A stretch of 64,000 nt of DNA from positions 2,418,001 to 2,482,000 of the forward strand of contig JACONQ010000001.1 in the NCBI GenBank assembly GCA_014281115.1, read 5' to 3'. Within the stretch, counting starts at the first letter, position 1; the number at the start of each line of letters is the position of its first letter. The position numbers and the translations under genes were made by a program. Below, piece by piece: positions 49,345-62,876 of the stretch. The notes beneath the pieces are model-generated. The model made no database searches and was not told the origin of the DNA. It worked only from the letters and a program-made list of their open reading frames with translations. The DNA comes from Laburnicola sp. R22_1 (taxonomy: Eukaryota; Ascomycota; Dothideomycetes; Pleosporales; Didymosphaeriaceae).

Positions 49345-50360
49345 AATTTATCTACCTAGGGGTAGGACAACAAAGGCTTTTATCTTAAATAATATAATTA
49401 TAAAGCAAAGCCCCCTACTTAGTATTTAAAAAGAGCGTAAAAAAGGTAATTATAAAAAAGCGCGTTTAAACTACTAAGCGAGCTTAGTAGTCTTAGTGTA
49501 AAGCTTCTATATAAAAAGTTTTTATAAAGAGGCTATAGTTAGAACTTTAGAAGAAGAATAAAACTTTAGCGTAGCAATGCTATAAGCTATTCTTCCTTTA
49601 CTATTCTAATTATTGCAAACCTACTATCTAGATTATTATAAATAATATAAGTTAATATTTACTATATTAATAAGTATATACTATTTCTTATAAGCAGGAT
49701 AAAAGTAATACGTACTAAATATACTATTACTCTATTACTATATTAAGGTTATCCTTAATAAATCTCCTACCGCCTCTCTACGCCCTACTATCTATTTAGG
49801 TATTAATATTATTTCTAAAAAAGTACTTACTATTACTAAAAAGTATACGCTATAGTTTTACGCTACTACTACTAATATAGCTATGCTAAAGTTCTATTCT
49901 ATTTATAAGATACTTATCTAGCGTAAGGGATAGGTATACTTAACTATTTATAAGACTATTCTTATATACTAGTTATAATAGTCCTATACTAGCCTCCCTA
50001 CTAAGCACACTCTATTATCTTTCTTTTATACTCTATTTCCCCCTATTTACGCGTTTTACCTTTCTAAAGACGCCTTTTCTAGTTAGTGTTAGTATATAGC
50101 TAGCGTAGGCCTATACTCTACACTACCCTCTATCTAAGAAAGGGCCCCCTATATTTCTTTTTTATCCACTATCTTAGAATAGTATTAATTTAACTAGCTC
50201 TTTTAACTATTCTAGCCATTCCTAATAGATTAGTCCTATAAGACTGTATACTACTCTTATATTATTCTAATAACCTTTTTATTTAGCTATAAATAATAAT
50301 ATAATATTTACTCCTCTCTTAAAACACTACCTATAGGCAGTTAAATTAGTAGAAATTTTA
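49345..50360 (-). repeat. Repeat J, copy 2 (inverted), with F unit
   Basis: F unit about 49345-49560 (inverted; gcgttaatttatctacctag) followed by sequence matching J copy 1 to about 49930. 49930-50360 is unclassified AT-rich DNA. No gene. Confidence 0.5.
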
Positions 50361-50457
50361 TCTTATTAGTTACTAGTTATACTAGGCAGTTGCCTAAAGT
50401 CTATAAAACTACTAATATAACTTCTTTGCCTACTATAAGTAGGTAAGAGTATATTAG

Positions 50458-52327
50458 TGTAAAAAGTAGATAAATAGATAAGAAGGTAATCGAGTTAGTA
50501 TTGTTAAACTGGTTGATTTATTTCAATAAACTGGCTACCTAGCAATCTATATACAAAATAATTTAGACTAACGAACACTTAGTTTTGTATAGTTTAATTA
50601 TGCCTTTAACTTTTATGCGTGCTAGTGTTTTAAACTAATGTTTAAACTAGTGTTTTATATGCAATAGTGTTCTATACACGAGCTATTATTTTACATACAG
50701 ACTAGTGTTTTATATATAAGCTATTATTTATATGCACACTAGTGTTTTATATCCAAACTAGTGTTTTATATGCGAGCTATTATTTTATATGCAAACTTTA
50801 TTTTACTATTACTTAGTTATAACGTTAATAATAAACGCCTTATTTTAGAATAATTTATTACTCCTTAGTTTATTATACGCTAATGTATTTTATATTATAA
50901 AACAAGTCTTTTATATGTTATATTTGTTTTTTTGTAATAAGTAATTTAATATATATAATATTGCCTTGTTTAGTATATTCTTTTTAGCAATTGCTCAAAA
51001 TTGTTAAAGCGCTTAATTGCGACAAGTTTGTCAAAAGTTATTAATTTAGAAAAATTAATTACGAGCTTATTTATATTACGATAGCGTATTTTATAATATT
51101 TATTAGGTTAGTTTTATATTATATTTTGTTTTTAGTTTTAAGTAATTTAATACATATAATATTAGATTTCTTATAATTATCTTTTAGTAAACTTTTTGTG
51201 CGTTACTTAAAGTTAACTTTGGCTTTAATTATAACTTATTGTTAGAATAATTATTTTCGTTATTTTTAGGTAGCTTATAGTTATTTATCTATTTATATGT
51301 AAAAGTAGATAAATAGATAAGAAGGTGATCGAGTTAGTATTGTTAAACTGGTTGATTAATTTTAATAAACTGGCTACCTAGCAATCTATATACAAAATAA
51401 TTTAGACTAACGAACACTTCGTTTTGTATAGTTTAATTATGCCTTTAACTTTTATGCGTGCTAGTGTTTTAAACTAATATTTAAACTAGTGTTTTATATG
51501 CAATAGTGTTTTATATACGAGCTATTATTTTATATATAAGCTATTATATGCAAACTAGTGTTTTATATGCAAACTAGTGTTTTATATACAAACTAGTGTT
51601 TTATATGCAAACTAGTGTTTTATATACAAACTAGTGTTTTATATGCAAACTAGTGTTTTATATACGAGCTATTGCAAACTTTGTTTTACTATTGCTTAGT
51701 TGTGACGTTAACAATAAACGCCTTATTTTAGCATAATTTATTACTCCTTAGTTTATTATACGCTAATGTATTTTATATTATAAAACAAGTCTTTTATATG
51801 TTATATTTTGTTTTTTAGTAATAAGTAATTTAATACGTATAATATTGCCTTGTTTAGTATATTCTTTTTAGCAATTGCTCAAAATTGTTAAAGCGCTTAA
51901 TTGCGACAAGTTTGTCAAAAGTTATTAATTTAGAAAAATTAATTACGAGCTTATTTATATTACGATAGCGTATTTTATAATATTTATTAGGTTAGTTTTA
52001 TATTATATTTTGGTTTTAGTTTTAAGTAAATTAATATATATAATATTGGATTTCTTACAATTATCTTTTAGTAAACTTTTTGTGCGTTACTTAAAGTTAA
52101 CTTTGACTTTAATTGCAACTTATTGTCGGAACGACTATTTTAGTTTATTTTTAGGTAGCTTATAGTTATTTATCTATTTATCTTTTATTATAATAGCGAA
52201 ATTCTAACATGTTATTTTATTATTTATTTTGCTTACTAATATAGTTTTAACATTATCTTTTATTATAACAGTAAAATTCTAACATGTTATTTTATTATTT
52301 ATTTTGCTTACTAATATAGTTTTAATA
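50458..52327 (-). mobile_element. Copia family C solo LTR C2, split by C3
   Basis: Parts 50458-51297 and 52253-52327. Exact 5 bp duplication attag (50453-50457 and 52328-52332) in the minisatellite. The two parts join at the point where C1 is continuous (tatttatctatttat then cttttattata). Confidence 0.85.
51298..52252 (-). mobile_element. Copia family C solo LTR C3, nested in C2
   Basis: Complete TG...CA LTR on the minus strand. Flanks ttata (left) and ttatc (right) are a near match 5 bp duplication. Carries more of the 18 bp iterons than C2 (about 51480-51670). Confidence 0.85.
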
Positions 52328-52939
52328 ATTAGTTTATTAGTTACTAGTTATACTAGGTAGTAGTTCTACGCTAAGGTTTATAAGACTACTAATATAACTT
52401 CTCTACCTACTATAAGTAGGTAAAGGTGTATTAGGTTAGTTACTAGTTATACTAAGTAGTTATTATACTACCTAAGGTCTACAAAACTACTAATATAACT
52501 TCTTTGCCTACTATAAGTAAATAAAAGTATATTAGGTTAGTTACTAGTTATGCTAGGTAGTTATTATACTATCTAAGGTCTATAACACTACTAATATAAC
52601 TTCTCTACCTACTATAAGTAGGTTAGGGTGTATTAGGTTAGTTACTAGTTATACTAGATATTTATTATACTACCTAAGGTCTCTAAAACTACTAATATAA
52701 CTTCTCTGCCTACTATAAGTTAGTAAGAATATATTAGTTTATTAGTTACTACTTATACTAGATAGTTATTATACTACGCTAAGGTCTATTTAAGAGACTA
52801 CTTCTATACTTTTTACTTACTATAAGTTAGTAAGAGTATATTAGTTTGTTAGTTACTAGTTATACTAGGCAATTATTACACTATACTAAAGTCTATTTAA
52901 AAAGGCTACCCTAGAAGTTCTAATATTCTAAACATAAAT

Positions 52940-53215
52940 TGTTAAATGGGTACTCTACAGCTAGCTGTATAGACATCGAATTCTAATCCTCTATACTAGC
53001 AAGCGTGGAGGGTGTACGGGGCGATCGTACGAGGAAAAGGAAATAACATAACAGAACGACTTGGTATTAATTGCTTGTCTCTAGAGAGGGTGCGGATAGA
53101 AAGGAGAAGATCTTGCGGCGCATGGGCATCACGTGATCCCTACGTAATGCCATCGTGCGGCAATATTAAAACCTTAACACTCTTAGGTGCCCTTCCCCGT
53201 ACGGTGTACGGACAC
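52940..53215. other. GC-normal island in the AT-rich tract
   Basis: About 276 bp with balanced composition (gtgtacggggcgatcgtacg; gcggcgcatgggcatcacgt), flanked by aaat on both sides. It starts tgttaaatgggt and ends ggtgtacggacac, with a short inverted pair gtacgggg / ccccgtac. It could be a single-copy remnant or a solo LTR of another element. The ORF at 53012-53221 has no family signs. Confidence 0.5.
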
Positions 53216-55015
53216 AAATAATAATTAATAAATAATAACTACTACGCCACACTCTATAGAGCTAACTTGTCTAATAACTACCTTCTAGCACTATTATAGT
53301 AAAGGTATAAGGCATAGAGCTAGGAGATTAAAGTTAGGCTATAAAGGTAATATAGAGGTTAAAGTTTTATATATTTTATTTTATACTTTATTTTTTACCT
53401 AATTTTTTTTTAGCTTAGACTATACGCTAGCTTACACGCTATATAAGACCTACTACTCTAGATATTTTTTACTATACTCTCTTTATAACCCTTTACTTTA
53501 CTTAACTTTACTATTACCTATACTATAGTAAGCCACTACTCTTTAATCTAAGAAACTTCTAAAATATTCTCTATATCCTCTCTACCCCTAGATAGTTCTA
53601 GGATTAATATTATAAAAGTAGATATTTGCCTACACCCTACTAATAATAGTCTATATAACGCTCACCTTAACAAGATTTTGCTACTTAACTCTACTAGTAA
53701 GCTATTATTTATTAAGCGCGGAAAGTAGCTAATAACTACTCTCTAGACGACTAGTTACTCTACCCCTAGCCTTATAAAAAAAAAGAGCATTATTAAACTA
53801 CTAAAAAAGGTCTACCCTAAAGAAATCCTTTATAATACATAGTATAATTACTATTACTAAGTAGGGGCTCTGCTTTTTTGTTATATTATTTAAGATAAAA
53901 GCCTTTATTATGCTACCCCTAGGTAGTTAATTTAATGCCACATAATTACTCTATTACTATACTTAAAGTAGACTAACTAAGTAATAAATTTTTAATAATA
54001 GACCTTTAGTAGCTTACGCACTAAGGCAAAGCTAAACTTAAAACTACTAGTAAGTATAATATATTTATAGAAAAATTTAAGCTAGACTAATTAATCTAGT
54101 ATAGTTTATAAATAAGATAGTTACTTACTACCTATTAGCTTTAGCCTTAATATTACTTTTCTTAAGGCCTATTTTTAAAAATAGCCCTAGATTTAGTAAC
54201 TAGGGCTATTATAAAGTCTAAAAAAACTCTAAATAAAAAGTCCTTATTTAGGCTTTATGTAAGTGCGCTAATATATTTAAATAAGCTTTTACTATACTTA
54301 AGGTAATAACACTTTATACTATAGTATATATAGTTTTAAAAGATTTCTACTTCTAGCCTAATATTACTAATTAAGTAGCTATTAGATAAGGCTTATTTAG
54401 CCTTAAGAAAGTTCTCCCCTCTATTAAAGATAGTTATAATCTATAGTACCGCACTTAAGTTCTTTTAAAACCCCTTAGCTTAGAAACGCTTAATCTACTA
54501 TATAGTTTATACTACTTTTAAGTAGCTAAGTAGAGCTTATTCTACCTAGCCACGCCCTAATATATACTATAATATCTATCCTAGCTTATACTACCTACTT
54601 TATAATAGAATAATACCTTTTACTACTTTTTAGTCCTAAAATATATATAAACTAAGCTTACTAATAGCGCCTAGATTAATATACCTTAGGGCAGACATAG
54701 TTTAACTACTCTATTTAGTGTATTTAAGCTAAAACACTCTATAAAGCTACCTAATATTAATAATTACTATAGAAAAGGTTAATCTAGCCTTAGTATTAAA
54801 GATTAGCTAAAGAATATATATAATAAGATCTATATAAATGCAGACTATTACTAAGGTAATAATAATAATATGTTTATAAGCGAGCTGCAAACCCTACTAA
54901 CTTTCTATAACGCATTACCTATTAACTATAATGGCTTAACTAACACTTATTTAATTGCCCTATAACAAAGTAAATATCTTCCTAGCTATCTTAGCTATTA
55001 ATTAGAATTAGATCT
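53216..55015. other. Unclassified AT-rich DNA with one F fragment
   Basis: A 5'-truncated F copy at about 53855-53942 (ends taatttaatgccacat). The remainder has stops in every frame; no gene or family recognised. Confidence 0.45.
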
Positions 55016-56595
55016 AGAGTGTTAATCGCGCTGCAGCGACGTTTAACGTTCCTAAAAGCACGCTTCGCAGCTAACGCGCTGGAACTACTGTGTAACGTAA
55101 TTATAAGCCTAAATTAAAGAAGCTTACTAAGCTATAAGAGGAGGTTATTATTAAGCATATACTTAACCTAGATTCGCAAGACTTTGCGCCTACTCTAGGT
55201 GCTATGCAAAATATAGCGAATAAGCTACTTACTAAGCGTAGCGCAGGCTATATTGGCTAGTAGTGGCCTAGAAACTTTGTTAAGCGAATAGACAGCCTTA
55301 CAACGCGATTTAATAGAGCCTATAATTAATAGCGAGCTCTCTGCAAGGACCTAATAGCTATATAGGCCTGGTTTGAGCTAGTAGTACGTATAAAGGCCAC
55401 CTATAGTATCTGCAATAAGGACACCTTTAACTTTAACAAGACTGGCTTTCTAATAGGTAAGATATCCTTCTAGCTAGTTGTTATAGGCTTAGAGAGATGT
55501 GGTTGGCCAAAAGCGATCTAGCTAGGCAATTATGAGTGGGTGACAACAATCTATAGTATTAACGCTGCTGGGTAGGCAATTTCGCTCTTTGTTATCTTCG
55601 CTGGCAAGTACTACCTCTTAGCCTAGTACGAGGGCGACGATATACTAGGTAACTAGACTATTAGTCTTAGCGATAATAGGTGGACTACAAACAAGCTTGG
55701 TGTTGCCTAGCTATGGCACTTTATTAAGTATATAGTAGAGCGTAGAGTAGGCGCGCGTTAGCTTCTAATACTTAATAGCTATAAGAGCTATAACTCACTT
55801 AAATTCTAGGAGATCTATAGGGAGAATAAGATCTATACTCTATGCATGCCACCATATTTGTTACACCTCCTACAGCCACTTAATATAGGCTGCTTCTCGC
55901 TATTAAAGCGGGCGTATAGGCGCTAGATTAAGGGCCTAATACGCAACTATATTAACTATATTACTAAGCTTAAGTTTCTACTAGCCTTTTACGCCGCCTA
56001 TAACTAGTTAATTATAAAGGAGAATATCTGCATAAGCTTTTAAGGCTTTGGGCCAGTCCTACACAATCTAGAAGTAGTGCTCTTAAAGCTTAATATTAAG
56101 CTTCGTATACCATCGCTAGCGCTAGCGCTAGTAGCCCTACTAGAGGCCCTATAGCAGTCTGCAACACTAACGTACGCAAGCTAGGCGCTTAGTTAACTCT
56201 AGTTTGTGAGCGGATTTGAAGGTATTAGGGATCCTCTCCTACTTTAGTTATTTAGTCGCTTAATTAGCTTACAAAAGGCGCTAAGAGAATAGCGTATTTA
56301 ATAGTGCTTATGCGCGAGGAGATAGCTACTTTATAAAGGGCAAATAAGGCAGCTATAACGCGTAAACAGCGTAAAAAGAAGCGGATCTAAAGGCGAGGCA
56401 CTCTATTAAAGGCAGAGGGAGAGGATATTATTGCTTAAAAGGCTGTTAAGTAGCAACTAGAGGAAGAAATACGGCAAGGCAAGGCGTAGTTAGTTACGAA
56501 CCGGCAGGCTTCTGCGCGCTGCAGGCGCTGTAGGGAGCCTAGGCACAACTCGCGCATGTGTAAGAAGGCTTCTATAGATACTGCTTAATTTAGGA
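55016..56595 (+). pseudogene. Transposase pseudogene I (pogo/Fot type, heavily mutated)
   Basis: Reading left to right, blocks align with family A transposase: EEVIIKHILNLDSQDFAP (about 55140), TFNFNKTGFLIG, LLILNSYKSYNSLKF, LLHLLQPLNIGCFSLLKRAY, and a zinc-knuckle relic near the end (cgctgtagggagcctaggca at 56526). Many RIP-type stops; catalytic Asp positions read Asn. I could not define terminal repeats, so the element edges are uncertain. Confidence 0.65.
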
Positions 56596-56639
56596 TAGCT
56601 ATTATATTAATAAAATATTAATGCGTTGTAAATTTATAT

Positions 56640-58030
56640 GCTGCGAAAGGCTTAGAGACTTAGTAGAGTTCGCAGCTTACTTGTATTCGCAGCTCGCTTG
56701 TAAACATATTAAGAAAGATTAAGATAACATTATAGAAGCTATTCTTAGCCGCCTTAGAGGCGCGCCTTTAAGTTAAGAGGCAGCGCAAAATTAGCATTAA
56801 ATAAATTAGGCCTTCTAAGAAGATTATAAACTTAAAGTACTTTTTAAATTTCTAAAAGAGACTTACTATAATTTCTTTACTTTCTAATAGGTATATAAGA
56901 AGTTTTATAAGCTTTTCCTCTCTAATAAAATAAATACCTAGATATTTCTATAGGCTTTTAAAAGCCTAGCTAGGAAAGGTATACTAGATAAAAAGACCTA
57001 AAAGGACAAACTATAACTTAAATTATCTAGAAGTCTTAAGTTAATACTTTAGAAAAAGATAAGAGATCCTAATATTAACTATCTAGTAATTAAACACTAG
57101 ATAACTATAGCTAGGTATACTTTTTATAATAATAGTATAATAAATCCTTTCTAGACGCATATAAAAACTTCTTATAAGGTACTACCTTCTAGATTAACAC
57201 TCTTATATATAGCAACTAGAAAATAAATACCCTATTCTAGACCTACTCCTTTCTTTAACTTTCTATAATTAGACTAAAGCATAGTGTATAAAGTATAACA
57301 CCTACTTTAGCTATAGTAAAAACTTAAAGGCCTACACTTACGCTACTACCCTAAGGTAGGTATAGAAGTAAATATAGAAGTAAAGAACAATCTTAATTTA
57401 AATAAACTTAGTATTGCCTACTATTTTAATTTAGAGATAGGTAATTTATTAGATAATAAGGCTTTAAATATACACTACTAGACTACTTTAACCTAGTAGC
57501 GTATATAGAAGCTACTAAATTAATTAATTTAGATAAACTATAATTTTAACTATAAAATATAGATACTAAACTAAAATTACTACCTAAGAGTAGTAAGATA
57601 GTAAAGGTTCCTAAGCTATTTAGAGGCCCCTAGCTAGTTATGCTAGTGCAAATTAAATTCTAAGGGTTAGCTTTTAGATTATAAGCCTTAATAGACACTA
57701 GTGCTAGCGCTTATAATCTTATTACTTTAAAGTATATAAAGATAGTATAAAAATAGCCTAAAGATAAACTCCTTTGCCTAAAGACACTAATCCCCCTTAA
57801 GAACTTTATAGGAAAGAGAAGCGCAAAAGTAGACACCTATTTTATAGTCTAGCTTAATATTAATAAATATAATATTACTATATAGTTTATTTTCTATAAA
57901 ATAGGAGACTATAATCTTATTATTAGTAGGAAATTTTTTAAGTAAGCTAATTGCCTAGTTAACACTTAGGACCACTGCCTTTGTTAGAAAGATAATAAGA
58001 ATCTAGCCTTTGCTAGCAATCTTATTCTAC
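56640..58030 (+). pseudogene. LTR-retrotransposon gag-protease relic (gypsy-like)
   Basis: Stops are frequent, but 57660-58020 reads as a retroviral-type aspartic protease region: ALIDTSASAYNLITLKY (DTGAS motif with Gly changed), then YNITI, YKIGDYNLIISRKFF, ANCLVNT. This is the layout of fungal gypsy-type protease domains. The 56640-57600 part looks like gag with Lys-rich blocks. The relic is cut at its right side by the A3 transposon at 58031. LTRs not seen. Confidence 0.6.
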
Positions 58031-59331
58031 TAACGTACTTTACACTCGAGTTAATTATTCTATTAAGTTAATTACTTTGCCAAGACCCTACTAAAACGTA
58101 CTATTAGCAATAGTATAACGTAATGCCTTAACTATATAATAAACTACTGGCGTTAAAAGAAGCGCGTATATAGCTTACAATCTAGGCTATTAAATAAGAC
58201 GCGACACTCTCTTAGCGACGCGCTGCAGCCCTCTATAACGTCTCTTAAAGTACACTTAGTAACTAACGCGCTAGAAAGACGTTTAGACGCGACTGCGCAC
58301 CTAATAAAATAAGACTTACTATAAGAGAGGAGTAGGTAATTGTGCAGCATATACTTAACCTAGATGCGCGAGGATTTCCGCCCTAGCTTGATGCTATAAA
58401 AGATATGGCCAATTCTTTACTAGCTGCACGCCACTATAAGCTAGTTGGCCAGAGGTGGCCTTATGACTTTGTTAAGCGCTAGCCAAAGCTTTAAGTCAAG
58501 TTTAATCGAAAGTACGACTATAAGAGAGCTCTTTAGGAGGATTCTAAGGTGATACAAGGCTGGTTCTAGCTTGTGGAGAATATAAAGGCCAAGTATAGTA
58601 TTCTAAATAAGAACACCTATAATTTTAACGAGTCTAGCTTTATAATAGGCATAACATTAACTAGAGTAGTAGTCACAGGCTCTAAGCGTTAAGGACGACC
58701 AAAGCAGGTGCAGCAGGGTAATAGAGAGTGGATAACAATTATCCAAGGCATTAACGTAATGGGGTGGTAAATCTCACCCTTTATTATCTTTAGGGGTAAG
58801 CACTACCTCTCCGCCTAGTATAAGGAGAAGGATCTATCTTATAATTAGGTTATTGCAGTCTCTAAGAATGGCTAGACAATAAATAAGCGTAGTCTGCAAT
58901 GGCTAAAGCACTTTAATAAGTATATAAAGAGGCGTACTATTAGTAGAGCACGTTTGCTTATTATTAATGGCTACGAAAGTTACAACTTGCTTAAATTCTA
59001 GGATTACTATAAAAAGAGTAATATTATTACTCTCTATATGCCTCCACATTTGTCGCACCTCTTATAGCCACTTAACGTGGGTTGTTTTACGCCGTTAAAG
59101 AAGGCGTATAGGCGCTAAGCTAAGAATCTAATGCGTAACCATATTACGCACATTACTAAAATTAAGTTCCTACCTTGCTTTATTGCTGCTTTTAAGGCTT
59201 TAATTACTAAAAGTAATATTAAAGGAGGCTTTTAAGGTGCTGGCCTAGTGCCCCACAACTTAGAAGTTGTAATATTGCAGCTTAACGTTCGCCTGCGTAC
59301 ACCTCTACTTTGTACTATTCGCAATAGTATA

Positions 59332-61202
59332 ACGTACTTTGCACTCGAGTCGGACACTCCATCGAGTCGGACACTTTGCCAAGACCCCACCAAAACGTAC
59401 TATCAGCAATAGTATAACGCGATGCCTTAACCACATAATAAACTACCAGCGTTAAAAGAAGCGCGTATACAGCTTGCGATCTAGGCTATTAAATAAGACG
59501 CGACACTCTCTTAGCAACGCGCTGTAGCTATCTACAACGTCTCTTAAAGTACACTTAGCGACTAACGCGCTAGAAAGACGTTTAGACGCGACTGCGCACC
59601 TAACAAAATAAGACTTACTATAAGAGAGGAGCAGGCGATTGTAGAGCATATACTCGACCTAGACGCGCAAGGATTTCCGCCTTAGCTCGATGCTATAAAA
59701 GATATGGCTAATTCTTTACTAGCTGCACGCCACTATAAGCTAGTTGGCCAGAGGTGGCCTTATAACTTTGTTAAGCGCCAGCCAGAGCTTAAAGTTAAGT
59801 TTAATCGAAAGTACGACTACAAGAGAGCTCTCTAGAAGGATCCTAAGGTAATACAAGACTGGTTCTGGCTTGTAGAGAACATAAAGGCCAAATATAGTAT
59901 CCTAGACAAGGACACCTATAATTTTAATAAAGCAGGCTTAATAATAGGCATAATATTAACTAGAGCAGTAGTCACAGGCTCTAAGCGTTAAGGACGGCCA
60001 AAGCAGGTGCAGCAGGGCAATAGGGAGTGGACAACAGTTATCCAAGGCATTAATGCGACGGGGTGGTGGATTCCACCCTTTATTATCTTTGGAGGCAAGC
60101 ACCACCTCTCCGCCTAGTATAAGGAGAAGGATCTACCTTATAATTAGGTTATTGCAGTCTCTAAGAACAGCTAGACAATAAATAAGCTTAGTCTACAGTG
60201 GCTAAAGCACTTTAATAAGTATACAAAGAGGTGTGTTGTTAGCATAACATATTTGCTTATTCTTAACAGCTATAAGAGTTACAACTCGTTCGAATTCGAA
60301 CAGTATTATAAGAAGAGCAATATTGTTACTCTCTGTATGCCCTCGCATTCGTCACACCTCTTGCAGCCACTTAATGTGGGCTGTTTCGCGCCTTTAAAAA
60401 AGGCATATAGGCGCCAAGCTAAGGATTTAATACGCAACCACATCACGCACATTACTAAAATCGAGTTCCTGCCTTACTTTATTGCTGCTTTTAAGGCTTT
60501 ATTTACTAAAAGTAATATCAAAGAAGGCTTTCGAGGTGCTGGCCTAGTGCCCCACGACCTAGAAGCTGTGATATCGCAGCTTGACGTCCGCCTGCGTACG
60601 CCTCCACTTTGTACTATTCGCGATAGTACATAGGAGTCGCAAACTCCGCGAAATAGTACAGAACTTAGGTCGCAATCAACGCTAGTTAAGCAGAGGATTT
60701 AAAGGCATGTGGATAGTTCCCTAACTTATATAGTTAAGGCGATGGAAAAGCTCGTTAAAGGCGCTAAGATAATAGGGCATTCTTTGGTATTAATAACCAA
60801 ACGCAACGCCGAACTTCAAGCTGCTAATAAGGCCGCCACACGACGTAAATTATATAAAAGAAAGCGATTGCAGCAAGAAGGAGTCCTTATAGTTAAAGAG
60901 GGCCAGCGACTGGCTACTCTAAAGGACTTTGGGGTGCGTAGTGATGGCAAGAAGGCAAAGAAGAGGGTGCGCACTAATGGAGGCGAATCCGCTTAACAGC
61001 GCTGTGGACGTTGCAGCAAGCCTGGGCACAATAAAAAAACCTATAGACAGCTTATAGAAGTAGATTCTGAATAGTTTAACCTATTTAGACTATTAAAAAT
61101 AGTTCATGTTGACTCTATACTATCGTGAATAGTACAGAACTTGGTGGGGTCTTGGCAAAGTGTCCGACTCGATGGAGTGTCCGACTCGAGTGCAAAGTAC
61201 GT
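59332..61202 (+). mobile_element. Pogo/Fot-type DNA transposon A, copy A2 (1871 bp), nested in A3
   Basis: Full TIRs identical in layout to A1, with TA at 59330-59331 and 61203-61204. Same length as A1. Confidence 0.92.
59422..61074 (+). pseudogene. Transposase pseudogene of element A2
   Basis: 551-codon frame as in A1, with many RIP-type stops. The longest open part, 60253-60633, covers the DDE core: LILNSYKSY and LLQPLNVGCF (Asp to Asn at two catalytic positions, the same as in A1) and GLVPHDLEAVISQLDV. A further open part at 60709-60996 is a basic C-terminal region (AATRRKLYKRKRLQQEG). The zinc knuckle CGRCSKPGHNKKTY has lost its last Cys. Confidence 0.85.
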
Positions 61203-61739
61203 TATAGAAGTTGCAAACTCCGCGAAATAGTATAAAACTTAGGTCGCAATTAACGCTGGTTAAGCAGAGGATTTAAAGGCATGTAGATAGTTTCCTAACT
61301 TATATAGTTAAGGCGGTGGAAAAGCTTATTAAAGGCGCTAAGCTAATAGGGCATTCTTTAGTGTTAATGACTAAACGCAACGCCAAACTTTAAGCTACTA
61401 ATAAGGCCGCCACGCGATGTAAATTACATAAAAAAAAGCGAGTACAGCGTAAAGGAGTCCTTATAGCTAAAGAGGGCCAGTGGCTGGCCACTCTAAAGGA
61501 GTTTAGGGCGCGCAGTAATAGGTAAAAGACAAAGAAGAGAGTGCGCGCTAATGGAGGCGAATCTGCTTAATAGCGCTGTGGACGCAGCGGCAAGTCTAGG
61601 CATAATAAAACAACCTGTAGGCAGCCTGTAGAAGTAGATTCTAAATAGATTGGCCTATTTAGACTATTAAAAATAGTTTGTGTTGACTCTATACTATCGT
61701 GGAATAGTATAGAACTTAGTAAGGTCTTAGCAAAGTAAT

Positions 61740-62559
61740 TGTGAAAAGTGGATAAATAGATAAGAAGGTGATCGAGTTGGTATTGTTAAACTGGTTGATT
61801 TATTTTAATAAACTGGCTACCTAGCAATCTATATACAAAATAATTTAGACTAACGAATACTTAGTTTTGTATAGTTTAATTATGCCTTTAATTTTTATGC
61901 GTGCTAGTGTTTTAAACTAATGTTCAAACTAGTGTTTTATATGCAAACTAGTGTTTTATATACAAACTAGTGTTTTATATACGAGCTATTGCAAACTTTG
62001 TTTTACTATTGCTTAGTTGTGACGTTAATAATAAACGCCTTATTTTAGCATAATTTATTACTCCTTAGTTTATTATACGCTAATGTATTTTATATTATAA
62101 AACAAGTCTTTTATATGTTATATTTTGTTTTTAGTAATAAGTAATTTAATACATATAATATTGCCTTGTTTAGTATATTCTTTTTAGCAATTGCTCAAAA
62201 TTGTTAAAGCGCTTGATTGCGATAAGTTTGTCAAAAGTTATTAATTTAGAAAAATTAATTACGAGCTTATTTATATTACGATAGCGTATTTTATAATATT
62301 TATTAGGTTAGTTTTATATTATATTTTGGTTTTAGTTTCAATATATATAATATTAGATTTCTTACAATTATCTTTTAGTAAACTTTTTGTGCGTTACTTA
62401 AAGTTGACTTTGGCTTTAATTGCAACTTATTGTCGGAACGACTATTTTAGTTTATTTTTAGGTAGCTTATAGTTATTTATCTATTTATCTTTTATTATAA
62501 TAGCGAAATTCTAACATGTTATTTTATTATTTATTTTGCTTACTAATATAGTTTTAACA
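61740..62559 (-). mobile_element. Copia family C LTR C4 (3' LTR of an interrupted element)
   Basis: Minus-strand TG...CA LTR of 820 bp, fewer iterons than C1. The sequence before it on the minus strand (ttacggggacg) is a likely polypurine tract, and RNase H sequence lies upstream. So this is the 3' LTR of an element inserted into A3, with gtaat (61735-61739) as its outer duplication. Confidence 0.85.
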
Positions 62560-62639
62560 CGTCCCCGTAAGTAATATATGCTTTATTTAGGATATTTTGC
62601 TTATTACTACTATAGTTTTAACTCTTTTATTTTATATTA

Positions 62640-62876
62640 AGATTTTGAAATATATAGTTATAGGTATTATTATTAAGGGCTTTTGTTAATATATCTGCTA
62701 GTTGTTCTTTTGTAGGTATATAGTCTAGATTTATTATTTTTTTCTTGTATTTTTTCTCTTACGTAGTGATATTGTATATTAATATGTTTAGTTTTACTAT
62801 GATGTTTAGGATTAAATGCTAAATTAATAGCAGGTTTATTATCAGAGAATATAAAGAAATTAGGAGTTTTTATATT
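62640..62876 (-). pseudogene. Ty1/copia RNase H fragment with one frameshift
   Basis: Reads FFIFSDNKPAINLAFNPKHH then SKTKHINIQYHYVREKIQE. After a one-base shift in the poly-A run (plus-strand T-run near 62737-62743), it continues LDYIPTKEQLADILTKAL, the normal C-terminal end of copia pol. It has almost no RIP-type damage. The upstream (RT) side is interrupted by LTR C5 at 62877. Confidence 0.85.

Larger units (their letters stand above)
50362..52915 (+). repeat. Minisatellite of about 95 bp units, split by two LTRs
   Basis: About seven imperfect units with the core actactaatataacttctc and ttagttactagttatacta. One unit lies left of the C2/C3 LTRs (50362-50457); about six lie right (52328-52915). 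Unit variation is mostly transitions. Confidence 0.75.
58033..61739 (+). mobile_element. Pogo/Fot-type DNA transposon A, oldest copy A3, split by A2 and cut by copia C4
   Basis: Left TIR acgtactttacactcgag, with TA at 58031-58032. Parts: 58033-59331 and 61203-61739. The transposase relic matches A1/A2 but is more decayed. Its right TIR stops after gcaaagtaat at 61739 where a copia LTR begins. Removing A2 restores a continuous A3. Confidence 0.85.

Noticed and set aside
53012..53221. 69-codon ORF in the GC-normal island
   Set aside because: Open by chance in unmutated DNA; no recognisable protein features.
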